A stretch of DNA of 64,000 nucleotides from Oscillospiraceae bacterium (lineage in GTDB: Bacteria > Bacillota > Clostridia > Oscillospirales > Oscillospiraceae), in the NCBI GenBank assembly GCA_902774015.1, contig CACYHB010000001.1:192587-256586 (forward strand), in the 5' to 3' direction. Position 1 is the first letter of the stretch; each line of letters opens with the position of its first letter. A model generated the notes under the pieces. It saw only the letters and a program-made list of their open reading frames with translations, ran no database searches and was not told the DNA's origin. Shown here piece by piece: positions 8,007 to 16,529 of this stretch. Position numbers and translations under genes: made by a program.

Positions 8007-8396
8007 TCAGTCTTTCCTGAGAGCCTGGAGCTTCGGCGATTCGGTCAGATGATAGCTTATGTCGATCAATGGAAATATGTCCTCCGGCATCACTGTGCCA
8101 TCCAGCAGGACGGTGATCCAATTATCATGGTGCATGTGATAGGCCGGAAGGATGCCCTCCTGGCGGCGAAGAGAAGCCGCCATGGCGGGTGAGCACTTGA
8201 GGTTGATGATATCGACGCGGGAATCTCCGCAAAGCCCAAGCCTGTTTCTGGGTACGTCCATGATCAGGGCAAACCATTTCCGACTGCCTTTGTTGCGCAG
8301 CACGGGATAGTCCGGCGCGGTGGAGAACGGATAGTCGGGTAAAATCCCATAGTTTTGCCTGACATAGTCAAAGAGGATGTCTTTTATGGATTCCAT
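8007..8396 (-). CDS. MmcQ/YjbR family protein
   Basis: A 129-residue protein of the MmcQ/YjbR family. Evidence: the N-terminal helix IKDILFDYVRQNYG, the strand RKWFALIMDVPRNRLGL, then IINLKCSPAMAASLR and the late YHMHHDNWITVLLDG strand with HLTESPKL at the end. The family has a CyaY/YjbR-like fold, is often annotated DNA-binding, and its real function is unknown. AGGAG lies nine bases before the ATG. It is monocistronic between the terminator at 8453-8483 and the convergent RNase J operon. Confidence 0.88.
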   Translation of the reverse strand: MESIKDILFDYVRQNYGILPDYPFSTAPDYPVLRNKGSRKWFALIMDVPRNRLGLCGDSRVDIINLKCSPAMAASLRRQEGILPAYHMHHDNWITVLLDGTVMPEDIFPLIDISYHLTESPKLQALRKD

Positions 8397-8418
8397 CGTT
8401 TATGCTCCTGTTTTTGAA

Positions 8419-8446
8419 ACTATATAGAGTTTATCACATTGGTCAA
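8419..8446 (-). promoter_or_regulatory. Sigma-A promoter of the YjbR gene
   Basis: On the minus strand TTGACC (8446-8441) and TATAGT (8424-8419) are 16 bases apart, just downstream of the preceding operon's terminator. Confidence 0.75.
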
Positions 8447-8452
8447 GAGCAG

Positions 8453-8483
8453 AAAAACAGCCCCGCTCATAGGAGCGGGGCTG
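8453..8483 (-). terminator. Terminator of the enoate-reductase operon
   Basis: An 11-bp perfect stem (8458-8468 with 8473-8483) with a four-base loop. Read on the minus strand it ends in five T residues. Confidence 0.93.
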
Positions 8484-8502
8484 TAGATCGTTATGCGAGA
8501 GA

Positions 8503-10575
8503 TCAGATGCGCATGCAGACATCCCATGCACGCCAGATGACGGTACGAAGGTTGCCGATGGCAACGCAGTCGCCGACACGGTGGACATGAGGAGCCTTCT
8601 CGCCGACGGGGGCGGGCACGAAGCCGATGCCGTTGACAACGGCGTCGCACTCCTGCTTGAAGGTTCCGTCGGGGGTCTTGATCATGCAGTAGCCGTCGCC
8701 GATCTCGGTGATCGTGCTGTGCAGGTACACGGGAACCTTGTGATATTCCATGGCATCACGCAGGAAGGAGGTGTTGGCAAGGCAGGTGGCCTGTGCCGCG
8801 ACGAGGTCGTTGCCGTATTCAACGATGATGGGGCTCTTCTTGAAGTTGTAGACCATGTCGTAGGCCGCCTCGCAGGAGGACTGGCCGCCGCCCAGGAACA
8901 CGACCTTCTGCAGCTTCTCGTCGGCGATCTTGCCTTCTTTGAGGAGCTCGGTAAAGGTCATGGTCTTCTCAAAGCCCTTGATCTGCGGCATCTTTCTGGG
9001 AACGGAGCCGGTGCAGACGATGATCTCGTCAAAGCCGCGCTTGATGGTGCCCAGATCGTTGACCTCGGTGTTCAGGCGGACTTCAATGCCGGCTTCCTTC
9101 ATCTCGCGCTTATACCACTCGATGAGCTGCTTGTCGTTCTCTTTGAAAGTCATGGCGGAGGCCGTCAGGAACAGACCGCCGAGCTCGCCGGATTTCTCGA
9201 ACAGCACGGGATTGTGGCCGCGCTTTTTGAGAACCAGGCAGCATTCCATGCCGCCGATGCCGCCGCCGATGACGGCGACCTTCTTCGGGTTCTTCGTGGG
9301 GACGATTTTGTAGCGATTGTGCTGCATGGTGGGCGGGTTCAGCGCGCAGCGGCCCAGATGCAGGGAGTCAGGCAGAGACTGGATGTTCTCGGTGCCCTCG
9401 AACTTGGCGAAGTTGAAGCAACCGTTGTGGCAGCGGATGCAGGGACGGATCGTGTCTTCCTTGCCCTCTTTGATCTTGGTGACCCAGTGCTCGTCGACCA
9501 GGTTCTGGCGGGCGATGGCGACAGCGTCCAGCCGACCGGCGGCGATCTCCTCGGCGGCCTTGACCGGATCCATACGACCGGCGCAGGCGACGGGGGAGTT
9601 GGTGAACTTTCTGATATGCTCGACATCTGCCAGGTTGCAGTTGTCGGGCATGTACTGAGGCGGATGCGCCCAGTACCAGGCGTCGTAGGTGCCGTTGTCG
9701 CAGTTGAAGAAATCGTAGCCGGCTTCTTCAAGGATTTTGACGGCTTTCTCGGACTCGGCCATATCGCGGCCAAACTCTTCGAACTCCTCGTAAGGCATGG
9801 CACCCTTGCGCCAGCCCTTGGTGCAGGAACGGACGGAGTAACGCAGGGAGACGGGGAAATCGGAACCGGCCTGCTTCTTGATCTCCTGCGCGATCTCGCA
9901 GGCGAAGCGCAGACGGTTCTCCAGAGAGCCGCCGTATTGGTCGGTACGGAAGTTCATGTTCGCAATGGCGAACTGGTCAAGGTTGTAACCTTCGTGAACG
10001 GCGTGAATCTCAACGCCATCCACACCGGCCTCGCGCAGCTTCTTGGCGGTGGCGCCGAAGTGCCACACCATCTCCTGAATCTCTTCGATGGTGAAGGGGC
10101 GGGAGGTCAGATTGTCGGCCCAGCGGTTGGGGGTGGCGGAGGCGGAGGCGCAGCTGTACTGCACGTCAACGATAGGAGAGGCCAATTTGTTGAGCAGATC
10201 GTTACGGGCCAGCGCGGCCATCCAGGGGGTGACGGCCATGGAACGGCCGAAGCCGCCGGCCAGCTGAATAAAGAGCTTGCCGCCGGTCTTGTGGTATTCG
10301 TCCATATAGGGCTTGAGCACGCGGTACATCTGACGGTTGGAGTCAAGCCACTTTCTGCCCATGGTATCGCGGATGACCTGCATGCCGGGGAGAACAAGAC
10401 CGACACCGTCCTTGGCGCGCTTGAGAAGGAAGTCCGCGCCCTCAAGGTCGAAGTGAGAAGGCTCCAGCCAGCCAAACAGCGTGGTGCCGCCCATGGAACA
10501 CTGCACAATGCGGTTCGGAATCTCTACTTCCCCGATCTTGAACGGGGTAAACAGAGCTTCATACTTTTTGTTCAT
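8503..10575 (-). CDS. Enoate reductase-family Fe-S flavoprotein (OYE type)
   Basis: The 690-residue protein is built like 2,4-dienoyl-CoA reductase and clostridial enoate reductases. An old-yellow-enzyme FMN barrel (residues 1-370) contains VEIHAVHEGYNLDQF at 188-202, the enoate-reductase version of the catalytic loop. A 4Fe-4S site is formed by C379-x2-C382-x3-C386 and probably C410. A C-terminal FAD/NAD(P) domain pair begins with VAVIGGGIGGME at 433-444. Such enzymes reduce activated C=C bonds in anaerobes; the substrate here is unknown. The gap before the fourth Cys (23 residues) is longer than the roughly 11 known for dienoyl-CoA reductase. It is second in an operon behind a small membrane protein. 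Confidence 0.88.
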   Translation of the reverse strand: MNKKYEALFTPFKIGEVEIPNRIVQCSMGGTTLFGWLEPSHFDLEGADFLLKRAKDGVGLVLPGMQVIRDTMGRKWLDSNRQMYRVLKPYMDEYHKTGGKLFIQLAGGFGRSMAVTPWMAALARNDLLNKLASPIVDVQYSCASASATPNRWADNLTSRPFTIEEIQEMVWHFGATAKKLREAGVDGVEIHAVHEGYNLDQFAIANMNFRTDQYGGSLENRLRFACEIAQEIKKQAGSDFPVSLRYSVRSCTKGWRKGAMPYEEFEEFGRDMAESEKAVKILEEAGYDFFNCDNGTYDAWYWAHPPQYMPDNCNLADVEHIRKFTNSPVACAGRMDPVKAAEEIAAGRLDAVAIARQNLVDEHWVTKIKEGKEDTIRPCIRCHNGCFNFAKFEGTENIQSLPDSLHLGRCALNPPTMQHNRYKIVPTKNPKKVAVIGGGIGGMECCLVLKKRGHNPVLFEKSGELGGLFLTASAMTFKENDKQLIEWYKREMKEAGIEVRLNTEVNDLGTIKRGFDEIIVCTGSVPRKMPQIKGFEKTMTFTELLKEGKIADEKLQKVVFLGGGQSSCEAAYDMVYNFKKSPIIVEYGNDLVAAQATCLANTSFLRDAMEYHKVPVYLHSTITEIGDGYCMIKTPDGTFKQECDAVVNGIGFVPAPVGEKAPHVHRVGDCVAIGNLRTVIWRAWDVCMRI

Positions 10576-10631
10576 AGTATGACCCTTTCTTTTTCATATT
10601 TTGCAAGTAGTTGACGGTTTGTTTCGCCGGA

Positions 10632-10838
10632 TTACGGGAGAAGCGCCTTCACAAAATCAATAGGCCACATCAGCAGGTCGGCGAGCAGACGAACCGTAGA
10701 GTCCAAAGCGATGTACTTGTCCTCACCAAGAACCTCAAAGAGTTTGTCGCGGACGGACTCGAGCTGCAGCAGCTTGGCGACGCCGACGCCGAGGCAGCCG
10801 AGGCACACGAGCGCAAAGAATCTCTTTGCCTTCTTCAT
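10632..10838 (-). CDS. Small membrane protein, unknown function
   Basis: This 68-residue protein is not recognised. It has a Lys-rich start, a hydrophobic segment with two Cys (FFALVCLGCLGVGVAKLL), an amphipathic middle rich in charges (LESVRDKLFEVLGEDKY) and a second hydrophobic C-terminal stretch. A very good ribosome binding site, AGGAGG, lies upstream of the ATG, and a perfect consensus promoter drives it, so I regard it as real. The enoate-reductase gene follows 56 bases downstream on the same transcript, suggesting a related role, for example membrane recruitment. Confidence 0.7.
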   Translation of the reverse strand: MKKAKRFFALVCLGCLGVGVAKLLQLESVRDKLFEVLGEDKYIALDSTVRLLADLLMWPIDFVKALLP

Positions 10839-10935
10839 GAATTTTTTCCCTCCTGTTTCGTATTTATGTTGTCATGCTTCGAGGACCAAAATGTTCAGAG
10901 CACCAAATTGGCCCTTATTATGCCATGATATGGTC

Positions 10936-10964
10936 ATTATACTGTTTCCCGGAGAAAGTGTCAA
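10936..10964 (-). promoter_or_regulatory. Perfect consensus sigma-A promoter
   Basis: On the minus strand TTGACA (10964-10959), a 17-base spacer and TATAAT (10941-10936): every consensus base is matched. The predicted start is about 90 bases before the small membrane protein gene. Confidence 0.92.
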
Positions 10965-11048
10965 GCGGCGATTGGTGCAATTTAGACAAACGAATCGAAT
11001 TGTATAAGGCCCTTTTTGCCGCTTCCTTGTGCATTTTTTAAGCTGCGA

Positions 11049-11090
11049 CAAAAAAGCACCACGGAGAAAAAATCTCTCCGTGATGCTTTG
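11049..11090 (-). terminator. Terminator of glnS
   Basis: Arms 11054-11067 and 11075-11089 form a stem with one C-A mismatch. Read on the minus strand it is followed by six T residues. Confidence 0.88.
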
Positions 11091-11103
11091 CAGATGAGCC
11101 GCT

Positions 11104-12792
11104 TTATTTCCGAAAACTGTCTTTCAGCGCAACTGAGCGGTTGAAGACAAGATGATCGGGACTTGCGTCGCGGTTATCCAGAACAAAATAGCCCTGGCGC
11201 ATGAACTGGAAGCCTTTGGAATCCTTTCCGTTTACCGGCATGGGCTCGTCTTTGAGCGAGCTCTCGACCTTGCAGCCGGTCAGGACGGTGAGGCTCACGG
11301 GATTCAGGCAGTCCAGAAAACTCTTGTCCGGGCCGTCTGGCTCGGGATCGGCAAACAGATAATCATAGAGCCGAACTTCGGCCTCGGCGCAGTTATCCGC
11401 ATCCACCCAGTGAATGGTGGCGCCTTTGACTTTCCGGCCGTCAGCCGGATCGCCGCCGCGGCTCATGGGATCGTACTCGCAGAGGATCTCGGTCACATTC
11501 CCGTCGGCATCCTTGATGCAGCCGGTGCAGGTCACAAGATAAGCGCCCTTGAGACGCACCTCATAGCCGGGATGCAGGCGTTTATACTTTGGCGCCGGGA
11601 CTTCCATGAAATCGTCCGCCTCGATCCACAGGTGACGGGAGAAGCTGACCTGGCGGCTGCCTTCTTCCGGGTGAAGAGGATTGTTTTCGATCTCCAGAAG
11701 CTCGCTTTTCCCTTCGGGGTAGTTTGTGACCGTGAGTTTTACAGGATGAAGAACTGCCATGACGCGCTGCGCGCTGTCGTTCAGATCGTCGCGCAGGCAG
11801 CTTTCCAGCAGAGCCCAGTCCACGGTGGAGTCCACCTTGCTTACGCCGATGCGCTCACAGAAATTCCGGATGGAGCGCGCGGTATAGCCGCGGCGGCGCA
11901 GACCGCAGAGGGTGGGCATGCGCGGATCGTCCCAGCCGGAGACGCGGCCTTCTTCCACAAGTTGGCGCAGTTTGCGCTTGGACATGACCGTATAGTTGAT
12001 GCCGAGACGCGCAAACTCGATCTGCCGGGGCTTGATGCCGGGGATGGAGACGTTGGAGACTACCCAGTCGTACAGCGGGCGGTGCGCCTCGTATTCCAGG
12101 GAGCAGAGAGAGTGAGTGATGCCCTCCAGCGCGTCCTGAATGGGGTGAGCAAAGTCGTACATCGGGAATATGCACCATTTGGTGCCCTGACGGTGATGCT
12201 CGATGTAGCGGATACGGTAGAGCACCGGGTCGCGCATGTTGAAGTTGCCGGAGGCGAGGTCGATCTTCGCGCGAAGCGTATATCTGCCCTCTTCGAATTC
12301 ACCGTTCCTCATGCGCTCAAAGAGCTCCAGATTCTCCTCGATCGGTCTGTCGCGCCAGGGGCTGACGGCGGGACGGGTGGTATCGCCGCGGTATTCGCGG
12401 AACTGCTCGGGCGTCAGCTCACAGACATAGGCTAGACCTTTCCTGATGAGTTCAACAGCGTATTCGTAGGTCTTTTCAAAATAGTCGGAGCCGTAGTACA
12501 GTCTGTCGCCCCAGTCGAAACCGAGCCAGTGAATGTCCTGCTGAATGGCCTCCACATACTCGGTATCCTCCTTGGCGGGGTTTGTGTCGTCAAAGCGGAG
12601 ATTGCACAGCCCGCCGAAATGCTCGGCTGTGCTGAAATCAATGGTCAGGGCCTTGCAGTGGCCGATGTGCAGATAGCCGTTGGGCTCGGGCGGAAAGCGG
12701 GTATGAACCTTCATTCCGTAACAGCGGTTGCCCTCGGAAAGATCCTCCTGCACGAAAGCCTCGATAAAGTTTCTGGTCGTAAGTTCTTCCAT
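11104..12792 (-). CDS. glnS: Glutaminyl-tRNA synthetase
   Basis: This class I synthetase charges tRNA-Gln directly. PPEPNGYLHIGHCK holds the HIGH motif at residues 42-45, and VMSKRKL is the KMSKS equivalent. The two C-terminal anticodon-binding beta barrels are complete, giving 562 residues, close to the usual 550-570. The order FRFDDTNP and the GlnRS-specific EPNGYLHIGH favour Gln over Glu. GGGAG precedes the ATG at 12792. No T-box is visible upstream, unlike valS and alaS in this window. It is monocistronic. Confidence 0.95.
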   Translation of the reverse strand: MEELTTRNFIEAFVQEDLSEGNRCYGMKVHTRFPPEPNGYLHIGHCKALTIDFSTAEHFGGLCNLRFDDTNPAKEDTEYVEAIQQDIHWLGFDWGDRLYYGSDYFEKTYEYAVELIRKGLAYVCELTPEQFREYRGDTTRPAVSPWRDRPIEENLELFERMRNGEFEEGRYTLRAKIDLASGNFNMRDPVLYRIRYIEHHRQGTKWCIFPMYDFAHPIQDALEGITHSLCSLEYEAHRPLYDWVVSNVSIPGIKPRQIEFARLGINYTVMSKRKLRQLVEEGRVSGWDDPRMPTLCGLRRRGYTARSIRNFCERIGVSKVDSTVDWALLESCLRDDLNDSAQRVMAVLHPVKLTVTNYPEGKSELLEIENNPLHPEEGSRQVSFSRHLWIEADDFMEVPAPKYKRLHPGYEVRLKGAYLVTCTGCIKDADGNVTEILCEYDPMSRGGDPADGRKVKGATIHWVDADNCAEAEVRLYDYLFADPEPDGPDKSFLDCLNPVSLTVLTGCKVESSLKDEPMPVNGKDSKGFQFMRQGYFVLDNRDASPDHLVFNRSVALKDSFRK

Positions 12793-12823
12793 ATCTTTTC
12801 TCCCAGGATTATAATTCTTTTGT

Positions 12824-12852
12824 ATTATATACGACCTTGCGAAAAAAAACAA
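12824..12852 (-). promoter_or_regulatory. Sigma-A promoter of glnS
   Basis: On the minus strand TTGTTT (12852-12847) and TATAAT (12829-12824) are 17 bases apart. Confidence 0.65.
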
Positions 12853-12917
12853 GAAAAACAAACGGCGTACAGGATCGTACAAACGCAAAAAGGATTTTAT
12901 GCAATCTGATTTTGCGA

Positions 12918-12946
12918 TTGATTATATGCCGCCATTATGGTACACT
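12918..12946 (+). promoter_or_regulatory. Candidate promoter of the flavoprotein at 12975
   Basis: TTGATT (12918-12923) and TACACT (12941-12946) are 17 bases apart. Confidence 0.55.
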
Positions 12947-12974
12947 AACATAAAAAAGATGAAGGAGAAAGAGT

Positions 12975-13784
12975 ATGGATCAGATTTATGACGTTATCAT
13001 CATCGGCGGCGGCGCAGCTGCGACTTCTGCCGTGCTGACATTGAAGAACCGCGGCAAAAGCGTGGCCGTCGTCTCCAACAGGGAGGAGACCAGCAGCCTG
13101 TATAAGGCGGAGAAGATCACCAATTATCCAGGACTTCCCCCGATGACCGGCGCGGAAATGACCGCGCTCTTCCGCAGGCAGGCGGAGGAGGCAGGCGCTG
13201 TCATGATTCACGGCCGCGCCATCTCCGTGATGCCCATGGGCGATACTTTTGGCGTTGCCGTCGGGAGCGACTACTATATGTCCAGAGCACTCATCATCGC
13301 GGCCGGCATCACAAGAGAGAAGCTCTATCCGGGAGAGGCCGAATATCTCGGCCGCGGCGTCAGCTATTGCGCCACCTGCGACGGGATGTTATATCGGGGA
13401 AAGACCGTTGCCGTTGTCGGCGGCGGAGAAGAGGCGAGACACGACGCCGACTTTCTTGAGAGCATCGGCTGCAGTGTGCTGCGCTTTGAGAAAAACGGCC
13501 GCTATGAGATCCGCGGCGGCATGAAGGCCGACACTCTTGTTTTTGCGGGCGAGGAGCACAAGGTGGACTGTGTGTTCATCATCAAGGACACGGTTTCCGT
13601 CACAAAGCTCGTTCCGGGCCTTGTGTATGAAAACGGAGCCATTGCGGTGGACCGTAAGATGCAGACCACCGTTCCCGGTGTTTTTGCCGCGGGCGACTGC
13701 ACGGGAAAGCCCTATCAGCTTGCCAAGGCGGCGGGAGAGGGGAATGTGGCCGCGCTCTCCGCCTGTGATTATCTTGCGGGATAA
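12975..13784 (+). CDS. Thioredoxin-reductase-like flavoprotein, short form
   Basis: The 269-residue protein has the TrxR architecture: an FAD-binding VIIIGGGAAATSA at residues 7-19, the redox pair C132-A-T-C135 followed by Asp-Gly, and the C-terminal FAD motif GVFAAGDCTGKPYQLAKAAGEG. The NAD(P)H domain is much reduced. GGGEEARHD at 149-157 replaces the usual GGGNSAxEE, the HRR motif that holds the NADPH phosphate is absent, and the domain is only about 70 residues. Known TrxR relatives lacking these motifs use ferredoxin or an unknown donor. GGAG precedes the ATG. No thioredoxin gene is adjacent. Confidence 0.85.
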   Translation: MDQIYDVIIIGGGAAATSAVLTLKNRGKSVAVVSNREETSSLYKAEKITNYPGLPPMTGAEMTALFRRQAEEAGAVMIHGRAISVMPMGDTFGVAVGSDYYMSRALIIAAGITREKLYPGEAEYLGRGVSYCATCDGMLYRGKTVAVVGGGEEARHDADFLESIGCSVLRFEKNGRYEIRGGMKADTLVFAGEEHKVDCVFIIKDTVSVTKLVPGLVYENGAIAVDRKMQTTVPGVFAAGDCTGKPYQLAKAAGEGNVAALSACDYLAG

Positions 13785-13798
13785 TAGGCTGTCATCGC

Positions 13799-13828
13799 TT
13801 TACAGCGCTTTCTGAAATATGCTATAAT
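13799..13828 (+). promoter_or_regulatory. Promoter of the O-acyltransferase pair
   Basis: TTTACA (13799-13804) and TATAAT (13823-13828) are 18 bases apart, with an extended TGC before the -10. Confidence 0.78.
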
Positions 13829-13860
13829 ACCCCGTCGAACGAGAGGGGGGGGAGATTCAC

Positions 13861-15282
13861 TTGCTGTTTTCCAGTACAGTTTTTGTGTTTGTGTTTCTTC
13901 CTGTCGTTTTGGCGGGGTATTATTGCTTTTTCCACAGTCAAAAGGCCCGCAACAGCTTCCTTCTGCTGGCGAGCCTGCTGTTCTATGCCTGGGGCGAGCC
14001 GGTCTACGTGCTCCTGATGATGGGCTGTATCGCGATCAACTATGGCTTCGGGCTGGCCATGGATACTTCCGTCGGTAGGGTTAAGAAGCGTTTTCTCGTT
14101 CTCGCCGTCATGCTGGATCTCGGCATTCTCTTTGTATTCAAGTACCTTGATTTCACGTTGGAGACGGTGGGATTCGTTCTGCATCGTTCTCTCCCGAAAT
14201 CGAATCTTCTTCTCCCCATAGGCATCTCCTTTTTCACATTCCAGGCTATGTCTTATGTGATCGACGTATACCGCGGCACGACGCCGCCGCAGAAGAGTCT
14301 TTTGGATCTGGGCCTGTATATATCCTTCTTTCCTCAGCTGATTGCCGGTCCGATTGTCCGCTATAATACAATAGCCGAGCAGATCCGCAGCAGGGAGACT
14401 ACGCCCGTTCAGTTCGAATACGGTGTGAGACGTTTTATCTTCGGCTTCTCCAAGAAGATCCTGCTGGCCAATACGCTCGCGGCTTCTGCTGAGAAAGCCT
14501 TTTCTCTGGCGCAGTCAGGTGATCTGTCCTGCGCGATGGCCTGGATCGGTGCACTTGCATACACGTTTCAGATATACTTCGATTTTTCCGGATACTCGGA
14601 TATGGCCATAGGTCTCGGAGCCTTGTTTGGCTTCCGCTTTGAGGAAAACTTCCGCTATCCTTATCTCTCGCATTCGGTCTCGGAATTCTGGAATCGCTGG
14701 CACATCTCTCTGGGCAAATGGTTCAGGGATTATGTGTATTTTCCGATGGGCGGCTCGCGTGTTGGCAGGAGGAAGCTGCTCCGCAATCTTTTCGCAGTCT
14801 GGCTGCTCACCGGCATCTGGCATGGCGCTGCCTGGCAGTACATCGTGTGGGGCCTGGGATACGGGACGATTATTTCTTTTGAAAAGCTGAGCGGGATTCC
14901 GAAGAAACTGAAGGATCCCGTCCTCATCCGAGCCTATGCCCTCTGCACATTTCTCGTCGTTATGGGCGGTTGGGTCATTTTCGGCGCAGCTGACCTCTCG
15001 GCCGGGCTTGCCCAGCTCAAAGCTATGCTTGGAATCGGGACGGTTTCCTTTGTTGACGGGACGGCCCGCTTCTACATCAGAGAGAATGCGTTCTTTTTTG
15101 CCGCCGCGGCGCTCTTTTCTACGCCGTTTCCCGCAAAAGCTGCGCGGAAGCTCGGCTTTATTGAGGACGCCGACCGAGTCCGCTCTGCTCTCAGGGCGCT
15201 CTGGGCAATGCTGCTGTTTCTTGTGTCCGTGTCCTATCTTGCGATGGGTGCGCACAATCCCTTTATCTACTTCACGTTCTGA
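13861..15282 (+). CDS. MBOAT family O-acyltransferase (AlgI/DltB-like)
   Basis: This 473-residue polytopic protein belongs to the membrane-bound O-acyltransferases. It shows the typical start LFSSTVFVFVFLPVV, the segment FFPQLIAGPIVRY, FDFSGYSDMAIGLG, FWNRWHISLGKWFRDYVYFPMGG with His281, and WHGAAWQYIVWG with the catalytic-type His321. Such proteins move acetyl groups across the membrane to an exported polysaccharide or wall polymer. The start is TTG with a strong G-rich ribosome binding site (GGGGGGGAG); the family N-terminus supports this start. A partner SGNH-like protein follows 12 bases later. Confidence 0.92.
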   Translation: MLFSSTVFVFVFLPVVLAGYYCFFHSQKARNSFLLLASLLFYAWGEPVYVLLMMGCIAINYGFGLAMDTSVGRVKKRFLVLAVMLDLGILFVFKYLDFTLETVGFVLHRSLPKSNLLLPIGISFFTFQAMSYVIDVYRGTTPPQKSLLDLGLYISFFPQLIAGPIVRYNTIAEQIRSRETTPVQFEYGVRRFIFGFSKKILLANTLAASAEKAFSLAQSGDLSCAMAWIGALAYTFQIYFDFSGYSDMAIGLGALFGFRFEENFRYPYLSHSVSEFWNRWHISLGKWFRDYVYFPMGGSRVGRRKLLRNLFAVWLLTGIWHGAAWQYIVWGLGYGTIISFEKLSGIPKKLKDPVLIRAYALCTFLVVMGGWVIFGAADLSAGLAQLKAMLGIGTVSFVDGTARFYIRENAFFFAAAALFSTPFPAKAARKLGFIEDADRVRSALRALWAMLLFLVSVSYLAMGAHNPFIYFTF

Positions 15283-15294
15283 GGGGGTGGAACC

Positions 15295-16470
15295 GTGAAA
15301 AAACTGTTTCATGCCCGCTGCTTCACCGCGGTATTGTTTGTGATCGTGATCGGTCTGATGTGCCTGCTTGGCGCCAGGAGTTTCGCCAGGGGCGTTTATT
15401 TCGTATCAAAAGCCCTTGCGCAGGGCGAAGCGGCGGGACCCGAATACATAGAGCTGCATTATAATAACGACTTTCCGGGGAAGAATATCTGGGTCACCCT
15501 GAACGGCGGTGTGCAGAGGCTCGCCGGAGTGCGAAGGATCAAAGACCTGCTGCGGCTGGATAACGGTCAGATCCTCTCCCTGACGGAGAGAGCGGATATG
15601 GGCGGCCATGCGGATGCGCTTCTGGCCTTTTCCCGTCGGATGGAGGAGCGCGGTATCCCCGTCGTGTATGTCAGTACGCTTACCAAGGCGGATCGGGCAG
15701 GCAAGATGCTTCCGCCCGGAATCGAAGATTTCAGCAACGATAATGCCGACCGTTTTCTCCGCTCCTTGCGGGAGAGAGGCATGGACTGTCTGGATCTGCG
15801 GGATCTTGAAGACGAGAACACCGAGCATTACGGTCAGTTCTTCAGGACGGATCTTCACTGGACGCCGGAGACCGGCTTCCTGGCATTTACGGAAATCGAC
15901 CGCTGGCTGACACAAAGAAATGCAGAGCTGTCTGTTCCCGCCCGGTGTACGGACAGAGAGCAGTACCGCTTCACCGTTTATCCCTCGTTCTTTTTCGGGA
16001 GCGCCGGAAGACAGCTTGGACCGCTCTATACCGGAAAAGACGACTTTACGGTCATTGAGCCTCTTTTCGATACGGCGCTGCTTCTGACAGGCGAGGGCGT
16101 TGAGCCGGCCCGCGAGGGGAGCTTCTCCGAGACGCTTCTCTATCCGGAACTCCTGCGGGAAAAGGACCAGTTCTCCATGTCCATGTACAGCGTCTATTGC
16201 GGCGGTGAGTTCAGCTGGCTGAGCGCGCGGCATCTTCCGGAGGAAACAACACCGGATACCAACGGCAAGACGCTTCTCATGTTGGGAGATTCCTTCTCCC
16301 AGGTCGTGATGCCGTTTTTTGCGCTGGGCTATGACCGGGTCGATTTGATCGACCTCCGGCTCTTTGACGCGGATCTCACGACATATATCGACGAATGCCG
16401 CCCGGATCTGATCCTCGTCATGTACGCGCCGCACTCTCTGTCGGAGACTTCTCTGTTCCGTTTTTCATAA
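15295..16470 (+). CDS. AlgJ/DHHW-type SGNH-like acetylation partner
   Basis: The 391-residue protein has one N-terminal membrane segment (about residues 10-27) and an extracytoplasmic domain. RTDLHWTPETG supplies the Asp186-x-His188-Trp motif of DHHW/AlgJ-AlgX proteins, and LLMLGDSFSQ near residue 330 supplies the Gly-Asp-Ser nucleophile block. Proteins of this type work with an MBOAT protein to place O-acetyl groups on a polysaccharide outside the membrane. The start is GTG with GGGGTGG upstream. Pairing with the preceding MBOAT gene supports the role; the target polymer is not encoded nearby. Confidence 0.82.
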   Translation: MKKLFHARCFTAVLFVIVIGLMCLLGARSFARGVYFVSKALAQGEAAGPEYIELHYNNDFPGKNIWVTLNGGVQRLAGVRRIKDLLRLDNGQILSLTERADMGGHADALLAFSRRMEERGIPVVYVSTLTKADRAGKMLPPGIEDFSNDNADRFLRSLRERGMDCLDLRDLEDENTEHYGQFFRTDLHWTPETGFLAFTEIDRWLTQRNAELSVPARCTDREQYRFTVYPSFFFGSAGRQLGPLYTGKDDFTVIEPLFDTALLLTGEGVEPAREGSFSETLLYPELLREKDQFSMSMYSVYCGGEFSWLSARHLPEETTPDTNGKTLLMLGDSFSQVVMPFFALGYDRVDLIDLRLFDADLTTYIDECRPDLILVMYAPHSLSETSLFRFS

Positions 16471-16494
16471 GATGCAAAAATTTGCCTGTTTCCC

Positions 16495-16523
16495 TTGACG
16501 AAAATGCCGGAATTGAGTATAAT
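16495..16523 (+). promoter_or_regulatory. Sigma-A promoter of the valS leader
   Basis: TTGACG (16495-16500), 17-base spacer, TATAAT (16518-16523). Confidence 0.9.
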
Positions 16524-16529
16524 AGCCGC

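Noticed and set aside
8581-10614. 677-codon open frame on the plus strand opposite the enoate-reductase gene
   Set aside because: Low-complexity Gly/Val/Asp/Leu-rich product typical of an antisense frame of a GC-rich gene; the minus-strand protein has clear domains.
12793-12974. T-box or other riboswitch upstream of glnS
   Set aside because: The leader is only a few dozen bases and lacks a T-box motif or terminator.
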